A stretch of 64,000 nucleotides of DNA from Candidatus Cloacimonadota bacterium (GCA_023954715.1 JAGSHD010000002.1:367532-431531), one strand, 5' to 3'. Shown: positions 1-9,896, counted from the stretch's first letter. Notes: a model not told the origin generated them from the letters alone. Numbers and translations are program-made.

Positions 1-159
1 AAAGTCATGTACTACAAATGTTTTTACCGGTTTAATTGTTTCTTTTTTTGTAGTCTTGCCTACTTCTGATTTAGTACAAGCCGGAAGAATTAATATCATC
101 CCCACGATAGCTGTTAAGCGAGCTATCCTTTTCGTATATTTTGATGCTGATGTTTTCAT
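1..159 (-). CDS. Efflux-type periplasmic adaptor lipoprotein, 5' part only
   Basis: Only the first 53 codons are in the window; the gene continues past the left edge. The visible protein starts with a basic segment and a hydrophobic stretch ending LILPAC, a good lipobox with Cys28 as the lipidated residue. A Thr/Lys-rich linker follows, then KPVKTFVV, which resembles the first beta strand of RND/HlyD membrane-fusion proteins. The start ATG overlaps the TGA of the TetR gene by 4 bp (ATGA), so the two are translationally coupled. A TetR repressor in front of an adaptor lipoprotein is the usual layout of acrR-acrAB-like efflux operons, so an RND pump gene probably follows outside the window. Assignment to the adaptor family is inferred mainly from context. 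Confidence 0.6.
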   Translation of the reverse strand, partial: MKTSASKYTKRIARLTAIVGMILILPACTKSEVGKTTKKETIKPVKTFVVHDF

Positions 160-779
160 TTGTCTTCCTTTGTCTCACCTATATTTTTTAAAATGCTATC
201 CACAAAAAATCCACCGTGCTCAAGTAAGTTAATTTTACCTAGGTTGGTAAAGTAGAAATCTTCGATACCTATGACAGTACAGATAAATTGTAGGGCAACC
301 GCCTCCACATCTATATCCTTTCGAAACTCGTGATTATCAATACCCTTTTGAATGATTTCACCAAGGGCATTTTGCCAATAAATTACCCTCTCTTTAAAGT
401 GGATTTCTAGCTCTGGGAGATCGAAACTCGTCTCGAACTTACGACTTTCTAGTTTTTTGACTTTTAAAAAGTTTTCATCTTCTTTTAAAAATCTAAAATA
501 CTCTGTTAGACCTAACCTAAGTCCATCTCCTGCTGAAGAGGAGTTTTGAATAATATCTAGGAACTTTGACTCAACTATCTCTGAGGAAGTCTTAATCAAA
601 GATACATAAAAGTCACTCTTATCTTTAAAATGCCAATAGATAGCACCTCGACTTACATTAGCCCTTTTTGCAATATCTTCTAGCTTAGTTTTATGAAAAC
701 CTTTTTCGCAAAATTCATCTAATGCAGCACTTAATAATAGCTCTTTACTTATTTGTTTATCTTTTTTTGGTCTTGCCAT
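156..779 (-). CDS. TetR/AcrR-family transcriptional repressor of an efflux operon
   Basis: The 207-residue protein has the N-terminal TetR helix-turn-helix at about residues 10-57, with the core DIAKRANVSRGAIYWHFK. The phrase RGAIYWHF is typical of the AcrR/TtgR branch that controls RND multidrug pumps. The remaining helical part is the ligand-binding and dimerisation domain. Its stop overlaps the start of the adaptor lipoprotein, which indicates one operon. A palindrome lies 12-27 bp upstream of the start codon and is a likely operator for autoregulation. The ligand cannot be told from sequence. The Shine-Dalgarno site is weak, but the start agrees with the family's MARPKK N-terminus. Confidence 0.88.
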   Translation of the reverse strand: MARPKKDKQISKELLLSAALDEFCEKGFHKTKLEDIAKRANVSRGAIYWHFKDKSDFYVSLIKTSSEIVESKFLDIIQNSSSAGDGLRLGLTEYFRFLKEDENFLKVKKLESRKFETSFDLPELEIHFKERVIYWQNALGEIIQKGIDNHEFRKDIDVEAVALQFICTVIGIEDFYFTNLGKINLLEHGGFFVDSILKNIGETKEDK

Positions 780-790
780 ACACTTAAATT

Positions 791-806
791 AACATACACG
801 TATGTT
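791..806. promoter_or_regulatory. Probable TetR/AcrR operator palindrome
   Basis: The sequence AACATACACGTATGTT is an inverted repeat with 6-bp arms (AACATA/TATGTT) around CACG. It sits directly upstream of the TetR start and in the divergent gap to the CorA-type gene. ACATAC...GTATGT half-sites are known from AcrR-type operators. Function is inferred. Confidence 0.55.
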
Positions 807-916
807 TTTTAATAGAGGTTGTTTGATTTTTTATCTGCTCTCATTTTTTTATAGTAAGAAATCACTTCCATCTTTCATCTATAACGCTAATTTGGCCCAT
901 ACCCGATAAAAATAGA

Positions 917-1885
917 ATGAAATCATTTAACTACTCATATAATCACGAAAACTGCACTAAAGATCAAACCCTAAATGCTCAGCTTTTTTCTACGCCTGTG
1001 GGAGAAAATCAATGGGCTCACTTTGGCAGCGACTACAAAACTGATGATCTACGAGAGCTGTTAAGTGAACTCGGCTTACATGAGTTGTGGATTACCAATA
1101 TATTTGAATCTGAAAACACAATAGCCCCTATTGAATTAGAGTCAGGAATACTTTTATTTCTAAGAAATGTATCTTACTCTTCTTCTAATCTAGAACTATC
1201 AACAAACCTTCTCAATATTATTTGGTTACCGGGTGGAATCATTACTGTTTCAAAAGATCATATCAACTCATTTGACCCTATTTATCAAAGACTAAAGCAA
1301 GCTAACAGTGGCATTCGTACTCATGGCTCTGAGTTTCTTCTTTATAAAGTATTAGATAGTATGTCAAGTCAATATCTAAAAACTGCTAATCTTATGGAGG
1401 ATGAGCTAGAAGAGATCGAACTACAAATGATGAATGAATTCAACCCAAACATATTAGACGGTCTCCATCAAATGAGCAAAGATCTAGTAAACATTCGTAA
1501 GTGTACTAAAAGATTCAATGAAACAATTGATGCTTTGTTTGAACTCGAGTCCTCTCAAATCGATGGACTCAATCATTATTTTGAAGATGTACATCAGCGA
1601 ATACTGAACCTCGAAGTAAAGTTAAGATCTTTGAAAGATCAAATAGCTAACTTACTTCAATTAAACTTAAACTTAATGGGTATGCGTACTAATGAAGTAA
1701 TGTCATTTTTAACCATCGTTTCATCTATATTTATACCAATTAGTTTTCTAGCAGGACTCTACGGCATGAACTTTGTAAATATGCCAGAGCTTCAATCAAA
1801 AAATGGATATTATTATCTATTGACGGTAATGGCGTCCATTTTTATCATCAGTCTAAGTTATTTCAAGAAAAAGAAATGGATTTAA
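917..1885 (+). CDS. CorA/ZntB-family divalent metal ion transporter
   Basis: This 322-residue protein has the CorA layout: an N-terminal cytoplasmic alpha/beta domain (about 1-160), a long helical stalk (about 160-265) and two C-terminal membrane helices (about 266-286 and 297-315). The first helix ends in YGMNF, which carries the GMN signature of the pentameric CorA pore, and a Lys-rich tail follows. The family moves Mg2+, Co2+, Ni2+ or Zn2+ across the inner membrane. The cytoplasmic half resembles the ZntB/YfjQ-like branch more than classical CorA, so the ion is uncertain. The gene is divergent from the TetR gene and overlaps the stop of the convergent channel gene by 4 bp. The ribosome site before the ATG is poor. 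Confidence 0.85.
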   Translation: MKSFNYSYNHENCTKDQTLNAQLFSTPVGENQWAHFGSDYKTDDLRELLSELGLHELWITNIFESENTIAPIELESGILLFLRNVSYSSSNLELSTNLLNIIWLPGGIITVSKDHINSFDPIYQRLKQANSGIRTHGSEFLLYKVLDSMSSQYLKTANLMEDELEEIELQMMNEFNPNILDGLHQMSKDLVNIRKCTKRFNETIDALFELESSQIDGLNHYFEDVHQRILNLEVKLRSLKDQIANLLQLNLNLMGMRTNEVMSFLTIVSSIFIPISFLAGLYGMNFVNMPELQSKNGYYYLLTVMASIFIISLSYFKKKKWI

Positions 1886-4800
1886 GTCTGCATCGCTACA
1901 TGATGAAAAGTTGATGAATCCTTTATATGTAAATCTACTTGGTTAAATGGGATCTCAATATCCTCTTTTTTAAACTCTTCAAATATCTCTGTATATAATT
2001 GATCCCAAATAAATGTGTAGTTTGCGATAGTACCTATATAGACTCGTAGCTCAAAGTCAATCGAGCTAGCACCATAGCCTTGAAACATTACAAAAGGCTC
2101 TGGCGTCGTTAAAACTCGATCACAACGACTCGCTACCTTATATAAAATCTCTTTTATTTTTAATGGATCTTCTTTATAAGCCACTCCTATCTTGAGCTCT
2201 AGTCTTAAAGTGGCATCCGTTAAGGACCAATTGACAAGTTTACCTGTAATTAAATCTTTGTTTGGTACAACTAGCTCCTTATTATTGAACAAAGTAATCG
2301 TAGTAGATCGCATGTTTATCTTATTTACCGTGCCACTTGTTTGATCTATAGTAACGATATCATTTACTCGAATCGGCTGTTCAAACAGGATAATCAAACC
2401 TGACACCAAGTTTGCAAAAATCTCTTGTAATCCAAAACCTAGTCCAACCGTAAAAGCTGCTGCCAACCATTGTATATTTTGCCAGCCAATACCTATATTA
2501 CCTAAGGCTACTGTAGTTCCAATAAAAATAAGGGAATATCTAAAGATCGTAACTACCGCAAAACTCTGCCCTGCCTCTAGTTTAAGCTTTCTAAGCAATG
2601 AAACTTCGAGTAATGCTGGTAAATTACGTACTGAAACAAAAGTAAAAAAAATGATAACCAAACTCAATAGACAGTCAATCAGAGTCACTGCATATAACTC
2701 ATTAAATTTTCTCAAAGCCTCTAAATCTGTAGGTATATCTGCTAAGGCTGTTGGATGTGTTAACCACAAACGGTATTGATGCAATCTATTAAGAGCAGGT
2801 AAAACATCTAACCAAAGCCACCATAAACCAACAACAAAGATAATGGCACTACTACCATCTAAAAACCTTCGAATCTGATATTGAATCTCTTGTGGTTGAA
2901 GAGTAGTTGGAGTGCTCGTTGGATCTTGATAATTTTCAAAAAATCTTGCCTTTCGTAAGTTGAAAAATATTCTAAAACATAAAGACTTGAGTAAAATCAG
3001 TGTCATTAACCAACACATGGTTTTAAAAAACTTTTGACTCAGTTCTAAGGCTGTTAAATGAAAGCCAAAGAAGCTTGTTACAGATAATGCTAAAGGAATA
3101 GCCACTAAAATCACAAATACTAACGGTAAAACGTTTTTAAACCAACCTTTTGGTTTCCAACGTAATCCATCTGCAAGCCATGGTTTAGAAGGATGAAATA
3201 AGTGAAACAAGTGATAGCTGAACGCTAGATGAAAAATAATAAAACCTACTTGAAACACAGGGCCGATGTTATCAAACCAATATGTAAAGGACATGCAAAA
3301 AAACAAAACAAATAAAGTAGCTCTTGATTTTATCAATTGATATCTCAAGTTTTGAACGGACTTTGATTGCCACAAAAAGTGAGCCTCACCTAAACCTTTA
3401 GGTAGCAAACAGCAAACACTTAAATTTAATAAAAAGACTAATACTACAAGCTCTTCTATACAGTTACCAAGTAAAATGAGTTTGGGAATATTATCAAACT
3501 GCTGACACCAATTAGCTAAAACTAGCAATGTTGCTGGCCAAAAAACGGCAAGACCAAATGTAAGAAAAAAGCACTTTAAAGTACTTGCAAAACTAGCAAC
3601 TTGCTTTTGCAAGATAAGACTGCCACTCTTTTCTATCAATGCTATAATTTTAGCTCTGGTAAATAAGGCTAGAAGACTTAACAAAGTTGCAAAAAACAAC
3701 TGCCAATATTGTGCCGTAGCAATCTTTTTAAAAGTACTTTCTCTACTTGCAGCGGTCGACGCTAATAAAGATTGAAAGTTGTTTATCCATGCTTCATAAA
3801 ACTGAACCCAGTTTAAATCTGAAGTGCTTCTAATCCAAAGAATGTTTTCCATGACGAGTCTTTTGACAGACTCAATTTGAAGTAATAGCCCTTCAGCTTG
3901 TGCACTTAAATCTACATTTCTAAGTATGCAAGTTTGATGTTGCTGTACAAGCTTATCAATAATCTTTATCTTTTCATTAATAACATCCTTTAATATGGCT
4001 TTATCTGGGTTTAAAGTATCTCTTTTAAATTGGCTTTTACTCAATTCAAGCTCTTCTTCAAGTAATAGAGATTGGGTTTGTAGTTGAATCAACTCGTCTT
4101 CTAAGGAAGCGATTAACCGTGAATACTTATCTTGATCTGGTAGCATCAACTTTTGCTGTCTTAACATTACTGCTATTACTCTAGATGACCCTACAGCATT
4201 CATTTTTTTACTTAAACTTTGATAGTTTATCTTTAACTTTTGATGAAATCGACTGATTCTTTCTTGGTTGGTCGTATATCCATCAAGCTGTGTTCCCAAC
4301 TTTGCTTGTAAGTCTGCTAGCTCAGCATTTCGTTTAACAATCTTCTCTAACTCTGGATTAGTTCCTTGCTTTTTTTGTAATACCTCAGTTGCCCTTTGCT
4401 TAGCTTTTTCAGCCTCTTTTTGACGCATATTGCGTAGAGACTCTCTCTCCTTTAATAGAAGAGCTTCGAGTCCTAGCTGACGATCCTTTGCCCATTTGAT
4501 TTCTTGATCTAAGTATTGCAATTGCTTTGGATGAACTTCGATTTCTTTTTCATGTAGCTTTAAAAGGGTATTCGCTTTAAGATTTTTCAATTGATCAAGC
4601 TTATCATTTGTGTTGGATGAGGAATTCGGTGCCAAATTGGGATTTTGCTTTATTCTTTCTAGCTCTGAAACAGTCTGTCTTAAAGTAGAAATAATCTTAG
4701 GTAAGTTTAAACGTTTTTGCGCTAACTTATCATGATCATTAATTAACACCTGTAGTTTTTCACGCTGGCTTTTTAGCCCCTCTTCAAGAGTAGATAAAAA

Positions 4801-5088
4801 GGCTTCTACATCTTGTGTATCTTTCCATGATGTAGGCTTCTTTGGCAGTAATAAGTCTTTATTTTCTCCCAACTTGAAGTTTTTTTCGAATTGAAGCAAA
4901 GACTCTATTTGAGCATTAATCTCGTTGATCTTACTAGACTCTATCTGTGCTTGTTTTTCTTGCTCTAAGGCTTCATTTTCAATCTTAGCCTTTTCTACTT
5001 CTTGACCGTTTGGTTTTAAAAGATCCACAATTCCGGCAGAATGGTTAATTCCAATGATGAATATAAAAGTTAACAATAGATGTTTCAT
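1882..5088 (-). CDS. MscK/KefA-like large mechanosensitive channel
   Basis: The 1068-residue protein starts with a signal peptide and a long periplasmic coiled-coil region rich in Lys, Glu, Gln and Leu (about residues 25-440). About ten membrane helices follow (roughly 455-900), ending in a C-terminal MscS pore and beta domain. The pore helix contains FTVGLGFGLQEIFANLVSG and is followed by FEQPIRVNDIVTI and VPNKDLI, all standard MscS motifs. Length and order match MscK/YjeP-type channels that release solutes on hypo-osmotic shock. It stands alone and converges on the CorA gene with a 4-bp overlap of stops. Which stimulus gates it cannot be told. Confidence 0.88.
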   Translation of the reverse strand: MKHLLLTFIFIIGINHSAGIVDLLKPNGQEVEKAKIENEALEQEKQAQIESSKINEINAQIESLLQFEKNFKLGENKDLLLPKKPTSWKDTQDVEAFLSTLEEGLKSQREKLQVLINDHDKLAQKRLNLPKIISTLRQTVSELERIKQNPNLAPNSSSNTNDKLDQLKNLKANTLLKLHEKEIEVHPKQLQYLDQEIKWAKDRQLGLEALLLKERESLRNMRQKEAEKAKQRATEVLQKKQGTNPELEKIVKRNAELADLQAKLGTQLDGYTTNQERISRFHQKLKINYQSLSKKMNAVGSSRVIAVMLRQQKLMLPDQDKYSRLIASLEDELIQLQTQSLLLEEELELSKSQFKRDTLNPDKAILKDVINEKIKIIDKLVQQHQTCILRNVDLSAQAEGLLLQIESVKRLVMENILWIRSTSDLNWVQFYEAWINNFQSLLASTAASRESTFKKIATAQYWQLFFATLLSLLALFTRAKIIALIEKSGSLILQKQVASFASTLKCFFLTFGLAVFWPATLLVLANWCQQFDNIPKLILLGNCIEELVVLVFLLNLSVCCLLPKGLGEAHFLWQSKSVQNLRYQLIKSRATLFVLFFCMSFTYWFDNIGPVFQVGFIIFHLAFSYHLFHLFHPSKPWLADGLRWKPKGWFKNVLPLVFVILVAIPLALSVTSFFGFHLTALELSQKFFKTMCWLMTLILLKSLCFRIFFNLRKARFFENYQDPTSTPTTLQPQEIQYQIRRFLDGSSAIIFVVGLWWLWLDVLPALNRLHQYRLWLTHPTALADIPTDLEALRKFNELYAVTLIDCLLSLVIIFFTFVSVRNLPALLEVSLLRKLKLEAGQSFAVVTIFRYSLIFIGTTVALGNIGIGWQNIQWLAAAFTVGLGFGLQEIFANLVSGLIILFEQPIRVNDIVTIDQTSGTVNKINMRSTTITLFNNKELVVPNKDLITGKLVNWSLTDATLRLELKIGVAYKEDPLKIKEILYKVASRCDRVLTTPEPFVMFQGYGASSIDFELRVYIGTIANYTFIWDQLYTEIFEEFKKEDIEIPFNQVDLHIKDSSTFHHVAMQT

Positions 5089-5305
5089 AGATTTACTTTG
5101 TAAGGATGTCTTTAGATTTTTGTCTCAATCCCCACTATAGAAGAATAAGCCAATCTCAAATCAACGTGTTTTGTAGCCATTGAAATACTATCCTAAGCCC
5201 TGTATTAAAGTCTAGTTGTCTTTAATTATTTCAAAAAGAAATTCTTTGAGTTTTAATCAATAAATACACTTACTACAGGCTTTGGATCTACAAGACCTCA
5301 TCAAG

Positions 5306-5334
5306 TTGACCCTATATTAAGATTTCGTTATGAT
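5306..5334 (+). promoter_or_regulatory. Sigma70-like promoter
   Basis: TTGACC (5306-5311) and TATGAT (5329-5334) are separated by exactly 17 bp, close to the sigma70 consensus. They lie 55 bp ahead of the TTG start of the next gene. This is the only clear element in the 300-bp gap between the channel gene and that gene. Confidence 0.65.
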
Positions 5335-5388
5335 GAATACATACCAACTAAAGCCATAAAACACGTTTTATAATTTGAAGGGATTAAC

Positions 5389-5970
5389 TTGAGCGTTAAA
5401 ATAAAACAAAGTGATCAAGAAATAAAACTTCTATACAACAAGGCACTATGCGCTATTTTTAAAAATGAAGAGAAAGAAATCTTTCAAGTTATTCAATCTA
5501 TGGGGACAGACAAAGATATAACAACAATGATACTAAAATATGATCAAGTTGCATCTAGTTTTTACGGTTTCGTCAATAGTAACGATTTTGGAGACTTTGA
5601 TTACTTTGGCCTAACAGATATAGATGGAAATAACTATGGACTGATTCGATGTAATCAAAAGCAAGCACTGGCAATTTCTAAAGCCATATCAAAGCAAATT
5701 CCCGATCTTCCTCACCAAGAGATCGGAGAGTTTTCCACAACAGTAGTGATTGATGAATCATCAGCCATACGAATACTCATTGGTGTTCCCGTAGGGATAA
5801 TATTAATTATACTAATGGCATTTAGTATTGGTCCGCTCTATCATGCTCTTCCTTCAAGCCTTATAGGAATTATAGAAAAGCTTTATAATAATTTATGGTT
5901 GCTCTACTTTATTATACCTTTCGCTTTTATGGGAATAAACTATCTAATCAACAAAGATTTTGATCAATAA
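5389..5970 (+). CDS. Uncharacterised protein with two C-terminal membrane helices
   Basis: I do not recognise this 193-residue protein. The first 120 residues are soluble and mixed alpha/beta; two membrane helices follow at about 128-152 and 165-186 with a short loop between them, so the soluble part is probably cytoplasmic. Translation starts at TTG: a good Shine-Dalgarno GAAGGGA lies 5-6 bp upstream, and no ATG or GTG fits better. A near-consensus promoter precedes it, so the gene is likely expressed alone. Its 3' end converges on the MacB-like permease gene 12 bp away with no visible terminator. Confidence 0.65.
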   Translation: MSVKIKQSDQEIKLLYNKALCAIFKNEEKEIFQVIQSMGTDKDITTMILKYDQVASSFYGFVNSNDFGDFDYFGLTDIDGNNYGLIRCNQKQALAISKAISKQIPDLPHQEIGEFSTTVVIDESSAIRILIGVPVGIILIILMAFSIGPLYHALPSSLIGIIEKLYNNLWLLYFIIPFAFMGINYLINKDFDQ

Positions 5971-5982
5971 TTATAGTTGAGA

Positions 5983-7194
5983 CTACTCATGCCTCAGACA
6001 CTCTATAGGGTCTAAGCTCGCTGCACGCCTTGCTGGGAAAAACCCAAAAACTATTCCAATAAATGAACCAAAACAGATAGCTATTATAGTAGCTATACCA
6101 ACACCAGATAGTGGGATATCTAAAAAGTAGCCGGCTATTTTTAACGAACCTAAAGCCATAGAGGTCCCTAACAAACTACCAAACATAGCTAGCACCATGG
6201 ACTCGCATAAAAATTGCGCTAGAATATCTCTGTTTCTTGCTCCTAGGGCTTTTCTAATGCCTATTTCTTTGGTTCTTTCCATTACAGTAACAAGCATAAT
6301 ATTCATGATACCTATTCCTCCAACCAAGAGAGATATAGCAGCAATAATGAAAACTCCACCAGTTAATATTCTGCTAAAACTGTTAAACTGCTCTATAGAC
6401 TCACTGATACTTTTAACTCCAAAGTCATTGGGGTCATCAGCCAAAATTTTATGACGCTTTCTCATCAACATCATTACTTTATCGCGAGCAATTGTCATAT
6501 CTGCATCTTCAAATCCAGACAATTGGGCTGTATATATATCTTTAGTATATGTTACTTTACTCATCATCGTTGTATAAGGAGTAAGTACGGTTTTTCCTTC
6601 TAAGTCATTTCCCATAAAAACATTAGGCTTTATAATTCCTAGAACCAAAAAGTCTTGTCCATCAATTTTAATTGATTTGCCTTCTGCTTCTTCAAACAAA
6701 AACAAATCTTCTTTGATTTCTGTACCAATTACACAAACTCTAGCAAGGTTTATCAACTCTTGGTGATTAAAGGTTCTTCCGGAGGATAGACGATTTTCTC
6801 CCATTGCAAAAAAAGTAGTATCTACCCCTTTAACTGATGCATCGATATTACGATCTTTGTACTTTAATTTTTTGCCACTCGTTACCAAAGGAGAAATCAT
6901 TTCAATCTCTTTAACCTCTTTAAGTATGCTTCTTAAATCATCAAACTCGATTGGTTTAAATTGATTTGATTTAACACCCGAAACATATTTACCCGTAGAA
7001 TGTAAAAATAGAGTTTTACTGCCTATGATCGTTACAAACTTTGATATGGCGTAGTTTCTAATGGACTCGCCTAAGCACAAGATTAAAATCACACTAAATA
7101 TACCAATAACCATGCCTAGCATGGACAAAAAAGATCTAAACTTATTGGATATTAAGCTAGATATAGACATTTGTAAAACTTTGGTTAATTTCAT
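5983..7194 (-). CDS. MacB/FtsX-like ABC transporter permease
   Basis: This 403-residue protein has one N-terminal membrane helix after a short cytoplasmic start, a periplasmic MacB core domain (about 45-270) and three C-terminal helices, the four-helix type VII ABC topology. The C-terminal block contains GIMNIMLVTVMERTKEIGIR and KALGAR, strong FtsX/MacB signatures. It is the last gene of an adaptor-ATPase-permease operon; its start overlaps the ATPase stop by 4 bp. Such tripartite systems export peptides, lipoproteins or antibiotics through an outer-membrane channel encoded elsewhere. Unlike E. coli MacB, the ATPase is a separate chain. The substrate is unknown. Confidence 0.9.
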   Translation of the reverse strand: MKLTKVLQMSISSLISNKFRSFLSMLGMVIGIFSVILILCLGESIRNYAISKFVTIIGSKTLFLHSTGKYVSGVKSNQFKPIEFDDLRSILKEVKEIEMISPLVTSGKKLKYKDRNIDASVKGVDTTFFAMGENRLSSGRTFNHQELINLARVCVIGTEIKEDLFLFEEAEGKSIKIDGQDFLVLGIIKPNVFMGNDLEGKTVLTPYTTMMSKVTYTKDIYTAQLSGFEDADMTIARDKVMMLMRKRHKILADDPNDFGVKSISESIEQFNSFSRILTGGVFIIAAISLLVGGIGIMNIMLVTVMERTKEIGIRKALGARNRDILAQFLCESMVLAMFGSLLGTSMALGSLKIAGYFLDIPLSGVGIATIIAICFGSFIGIVFGFFPARRAASLDPIECLRHE

Positions 7195-7868
7195 GAGCTC
7201 ACTTTACTGTCACTCACAATTTGACCATCTTGAAATCGGATAGCTCGACTACACTGAGAGGCTACCTCGGGATCATGAGTAACCATAATGATCGTTTGAC
7301 CTTGATCATGTAACTCATGAAATAACCCCATAATCTCTTTTGAGGTTTTAAAGTCTAAATTGCCCGTAGGCTCATCTGCTAGGATGATTGAGGGTTTAGT
7401 TACCAATGCTCTAGCTATTGCAACTCTTTGTTTTTCACCGCCCGATAGCTCGTTTGGTAAATGATCCACTCTTTGTGCCAACCCGACTCTTGTTAGTGCC
7501 TCTAGGCAGTCTTCTTTTACATTGCATTGATCTGGCCTATAAAGTAAAGGCAATGCTACATTATCCAACGCACTTAATCTAGCTAACAAATTGAAGCTTT
7601 GAAACACAAAACCTATTCTGTGATTTCTAAGCCAGGCTAACTCATCTGAATTTAATAAATTAGACTCCTCATTATCAAATAGATACGTCCCTGAAGTAGG
7701 TCTATCCATAAAGCCAATGATATTCATTAAGGTTGATTTACCACTACCTGAAGTACCAATAATTGCAGTCATCTCTTTTTCTTCAATTTTTAAAGAAACA
7801 CCCTTTAGAGCATGAACTGGATTTGTCTTTTCATGAAAAGTTTTATATACGTCTACAATCTCTATCAT
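7191..7868 (-). CDS. LolD/MacB-type ABC transporter ATPase
   Basis: The 225-residue nucleotide-binding protein is complete: Walker [11 protein letters not shown] (about 36-45), Q-loop FVFQSFNLL, signature [15 protein letters not shown], Walker [12 protein letters not shown] and the H-loop VTHDP. The order and spacing are those of the MacB/LolD subfamily, which powers mechanotransmission from cytoplasm to periplasm rather than classical transport through the membrane domain. Four-base overlaps with the adaptor upstream and the permease downstream show translational coupling. Its partner is the FtsX-like permease encoded next. Confidence 0.93.
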   Translation of the reverse strand: MIEIVDVYKTFHEKTNPVHALKGVSLKIEEKEMTAIIGTSGSGKSTLMNIIGFMDRPTSGTYLFDNEESNLLNSDELAWLRNHRIGFVFQSFNLLARLSALDNVALPLLYRPDQCNVKEDCLEALTRVGLAQRVDHLPNELSGGEKQRVAIARALVTKPSIILADEPTGNLDFKTSKEIMGLFHELHDQGQTIIMVTHDPEVASQCSRAIRFQDGQIVSDSKVSS

Positions 7869-9148
7869 TTTACTCTAACTTTAAAAGATGACTTTTTCTT
7901 TTTCCAAGGATTGTTTTCTTCGGAGCTAACAATCAAAATCTGATCGCTTTCATTTAAACCTGCTAATACTTCATATTCATCTGCAGCCAAGCCGAGGGTG
8001 ACAAATATTTTTTTTGCTGATTTTGGATCTTTTCCTTTTAAAACATAGGGTTTGCCCTCTTCTCTAAAAATTGCACTATAAGGAATTGCTAAAACATCCT
8101 TTCTTTGATCAATCAAAAACAAAACAGAAGCACTCATACCCGGTTTAAGTTTATTATTACTCACTTTATCTGCTTTAATTTTAACTTCAAAAAAGTTTAA
8201 ACCCGATCGAACAATTGCCTTAGCTCCAACTCTAGTTACCCTGCCTTGAAAGTTAGTAAATGGATAGGCTTCAACAGTAAATTGAACTTTCATGCCTTTA
8301 CTAATCTTACCTATCTCCGTCTCATCCAATAAGACTTCTACAAAAAGCTCGTTTAAGTCTGACAAAACCAATATGGTTGTTCCACCAGAGACATTATTTA
8401 TACCTGATGAAATGATCTGACCTTTTTGTACATTGCGATTAGTGATAATGCCATCCGATGGAGCAAAGACACTAGTATCTTGTAATCTTTGTTTGTATTC
8501 TGATAATTGAAGTTGTTGAATCTTTAATTGAGACCGTGCTTTTTCAATAGCATATTTTTTAAACAGTAACTCCTTTTTTTGAAGGGCCAACTGCTCTAAT
8601 TTTAGCTTAGCTTGATCTAGCTCGCCTTGGGCCCGAATCATTTCAATAGTAGCTGAGTCAAAGTTTTCTTGGGTACTTAGATTTTGTAAAAATAATTTTT
8701 CAACTCGATCTTTAATACTTTTTGAGTGAGAAAATTGGCTCTTACTTACCTCAAGTCGTGTATTGGCTATCTTTTGCTCTAAAGCAAGCTTATCTTTAGA
8801 TAGTTCTTCATCCAAAGTAATACGCTTTAACTCATTTTGAGAAATGATTAAAGAATTTAACGAAGTCTCTACTGAGCGTTGTTCATTGATCGGGTCTAAT
8901 TTTAAAAGTAGTTGACCTTTTTTAACTGTATCACTGACATCAAAAGGTAACTCTACTATCTCTCCGGAGGCTTTACATTTAATATCTATATCGATAGAGT
9001 TTGAAATGGTTCCATTAGAATTGAACTGAGCTTTTATATCTTTCTTTTTTACTTCATGCTGGATAAAACTGGTTTTTTTCTTTTTCGAAAAGTTGAAAGT
9101 ACAGCCACTAATACACAAGCTTGCAAATATTAAAATCACTAGTTTCAT
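7865..9148 (-). CDS. HlyD/MacA-type periplasmic adaptor lipoprotein
   Basis: This 427-residue adaptor has a signal sequence ending ISGC, with Cys16 as predicted lipidation site. A lipoyl-like half follows, then a long Lys/Glu/Gln-rich coiled-coil hairpin (about 110-215), the second lipoyl half containing VFAPSDGIITNRNV, a beta-barrel and a membrane-proximal domain. This is the membrane-fusion protein plan. As first gene of the operon it would link the FtsX-like permease to an outer-membrane factor, as MacA does. MacA usually has an N-terminal membrane helix; the lipid anchor here is a variation. Substrate unknown. Confidence 0.9.
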   Translation of the reverse strand: MKLVILIFASLCISGCTFNFSKKKKTSFIQHEVKKKDIKAQFNSNGTISNSIDIDIKCKASGEIVELPFDVSDTVKKGQLLLKLDPINEQRSVETSLNSLIISQNELKRITLDEELSKDKLALEQKIANTRLEVSKSQFSHSKSIKDRVEKLFLQNLSTQENFDSATIEMIRAQGELDQAKLKLEQLALQKKELLFKKYAIEKARSQLKIQQLQLSEYKQRLQDTSVFAPSDGIITNRNVQKGQIISSGINNVSGGTTILVLSDLNELFVEVLLDETEIGKISKGMKVQFTVEAYPFTNFQGRVTRVGAKAIVRSGLNFFEVKIKADKVSNNKLKPGMSASVLFLIDQRKDVLAIPYSAIFREEGKPYVLKGKDPKSAKKIFVTLGLAADEYEVLAGLNESDQILIVSSEENNPWKKKKSSFKVRVK

Positions 9149-9240
9149 AAAAGTCTTCTTTTCCTTGATTGCTAAAACATGTGCTTATCTTGGAAACATC
9201 ATATCACAAAAAAGAAATCATATTGCCCTTCCAAAAAAAA

Positions 9241-9287
9241 CACATAATAAAAAGAGTCTTGTAAGAAAGTTTTTTCTTACAAGACTC
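9241..9287 (-). terminator. Rho-independent terminator of the small heat-shock genes
   Basis: A 13-bp stem, GAGTCTTGTAAGA paired with its complement around a short loop (9254-9287), is followed on the minus strand by a T-rich run. It lies 28 bp past the stop of the exported Hsp20 gene and separates it from the MacAB-like operon. Confidence 0.8.
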
Positions 9288-9314
9288 GATTTATACAATA
9301 GCAAGCAACAAATA

Positions 9315-9896
9315 CTACTCTATTAAAATCTCTTTGCTAGCCAAATCTTTACTTTTTGTAAGTTTTACTACAAGTAAACCATCTGAATAGCTTGCTTTTA
9401 CTTGATTTTCAACAACTCCACCCGGTAGGGAGAATTTTTTATAAAAAGCCCCCCTAAGCGTACCAGTAACTTGATCCTTACTTTTGTTATAGCTAGATCT
9501 CTTTTGCCCTTGAATTTCAAGCGTCTCGTTTTTCAGAGTGACTTTGATATCCTCTTTTTTAACTCCTGGTAGCTCAACTTCAACAATAAATTCATTTTCT
9601 GTTTCATGTATACTTGATGATTTTTTAGAATGATAAGCATTAAAAAAATGTCCATCAAACATGTTCATTCTATCGAAAAATGACTCCACATCATGAAACC
9701 TACTCCAAGGAGAAAAGTTTAATCTATCTTGAAAAGTCTTAAAGACTTGGTCCATAGATTTAGATTGCTTAGAAGTATCTAACTTAATACTTTGTTCATC
9801 TTTCTTTTCATCAACTTTAATATCCTTATTTGCACAAGTAATAGTATAAGCAGCAAATACGCTAATACAGATTGCTAAAAACACTTTTCTTTTCAT
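9315..9896 (-). CDS. Exported small heat-shock protein (Hsp20 fold)
   Basis: The C-terminal 100 residues form an alpha-crystallin domain with VEVELPGVKKEDIKVTLKN and the closing ASYSDGLLVVKL, hallmarks of Hsp20 holdases. Unusually it begins with a hydrophobic signal-like segment (FLAICISVFAAYTITCANK), so it should act in the periplasm or at a membrane; the Cys near the end is not in a canonical lipobox. I start it at the ATG at 9896, six bases after AGGAG, rather than at an upstream in-frame TTG. It follows a normal cytoplasmic Hsp20 gene at 79 bp and ends at a strong terminator, so the two probably form one heat-shock unit. Confidence 0.85.
   Translation of the reverse strand: MKRKVFLAICISVFAAYTITCANKDIKVDEKKDEQSIKLDTSKQSKSMDQVFKTFQDRLNFSPWSRFHDVESFFDRMNMFDGHFFNAYHSKKSSSIHETENEFIVEVELPGVKKEDIKVTLKNETLEIQGQKRSSYNKSKDQVTGTLRGAFYKKFSLPGGVVENQVKASYSDGLLVVKLTKSKDLASKEILIE

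Noticed and set aside
9093..9326. Plus-strand ORF of 77 codons between the adaptor and Hsp20 genes
   Set aside because: It overlaps the adaptor start and runs through a terminator hairpin; no ribosome site and no protein-like pattern.
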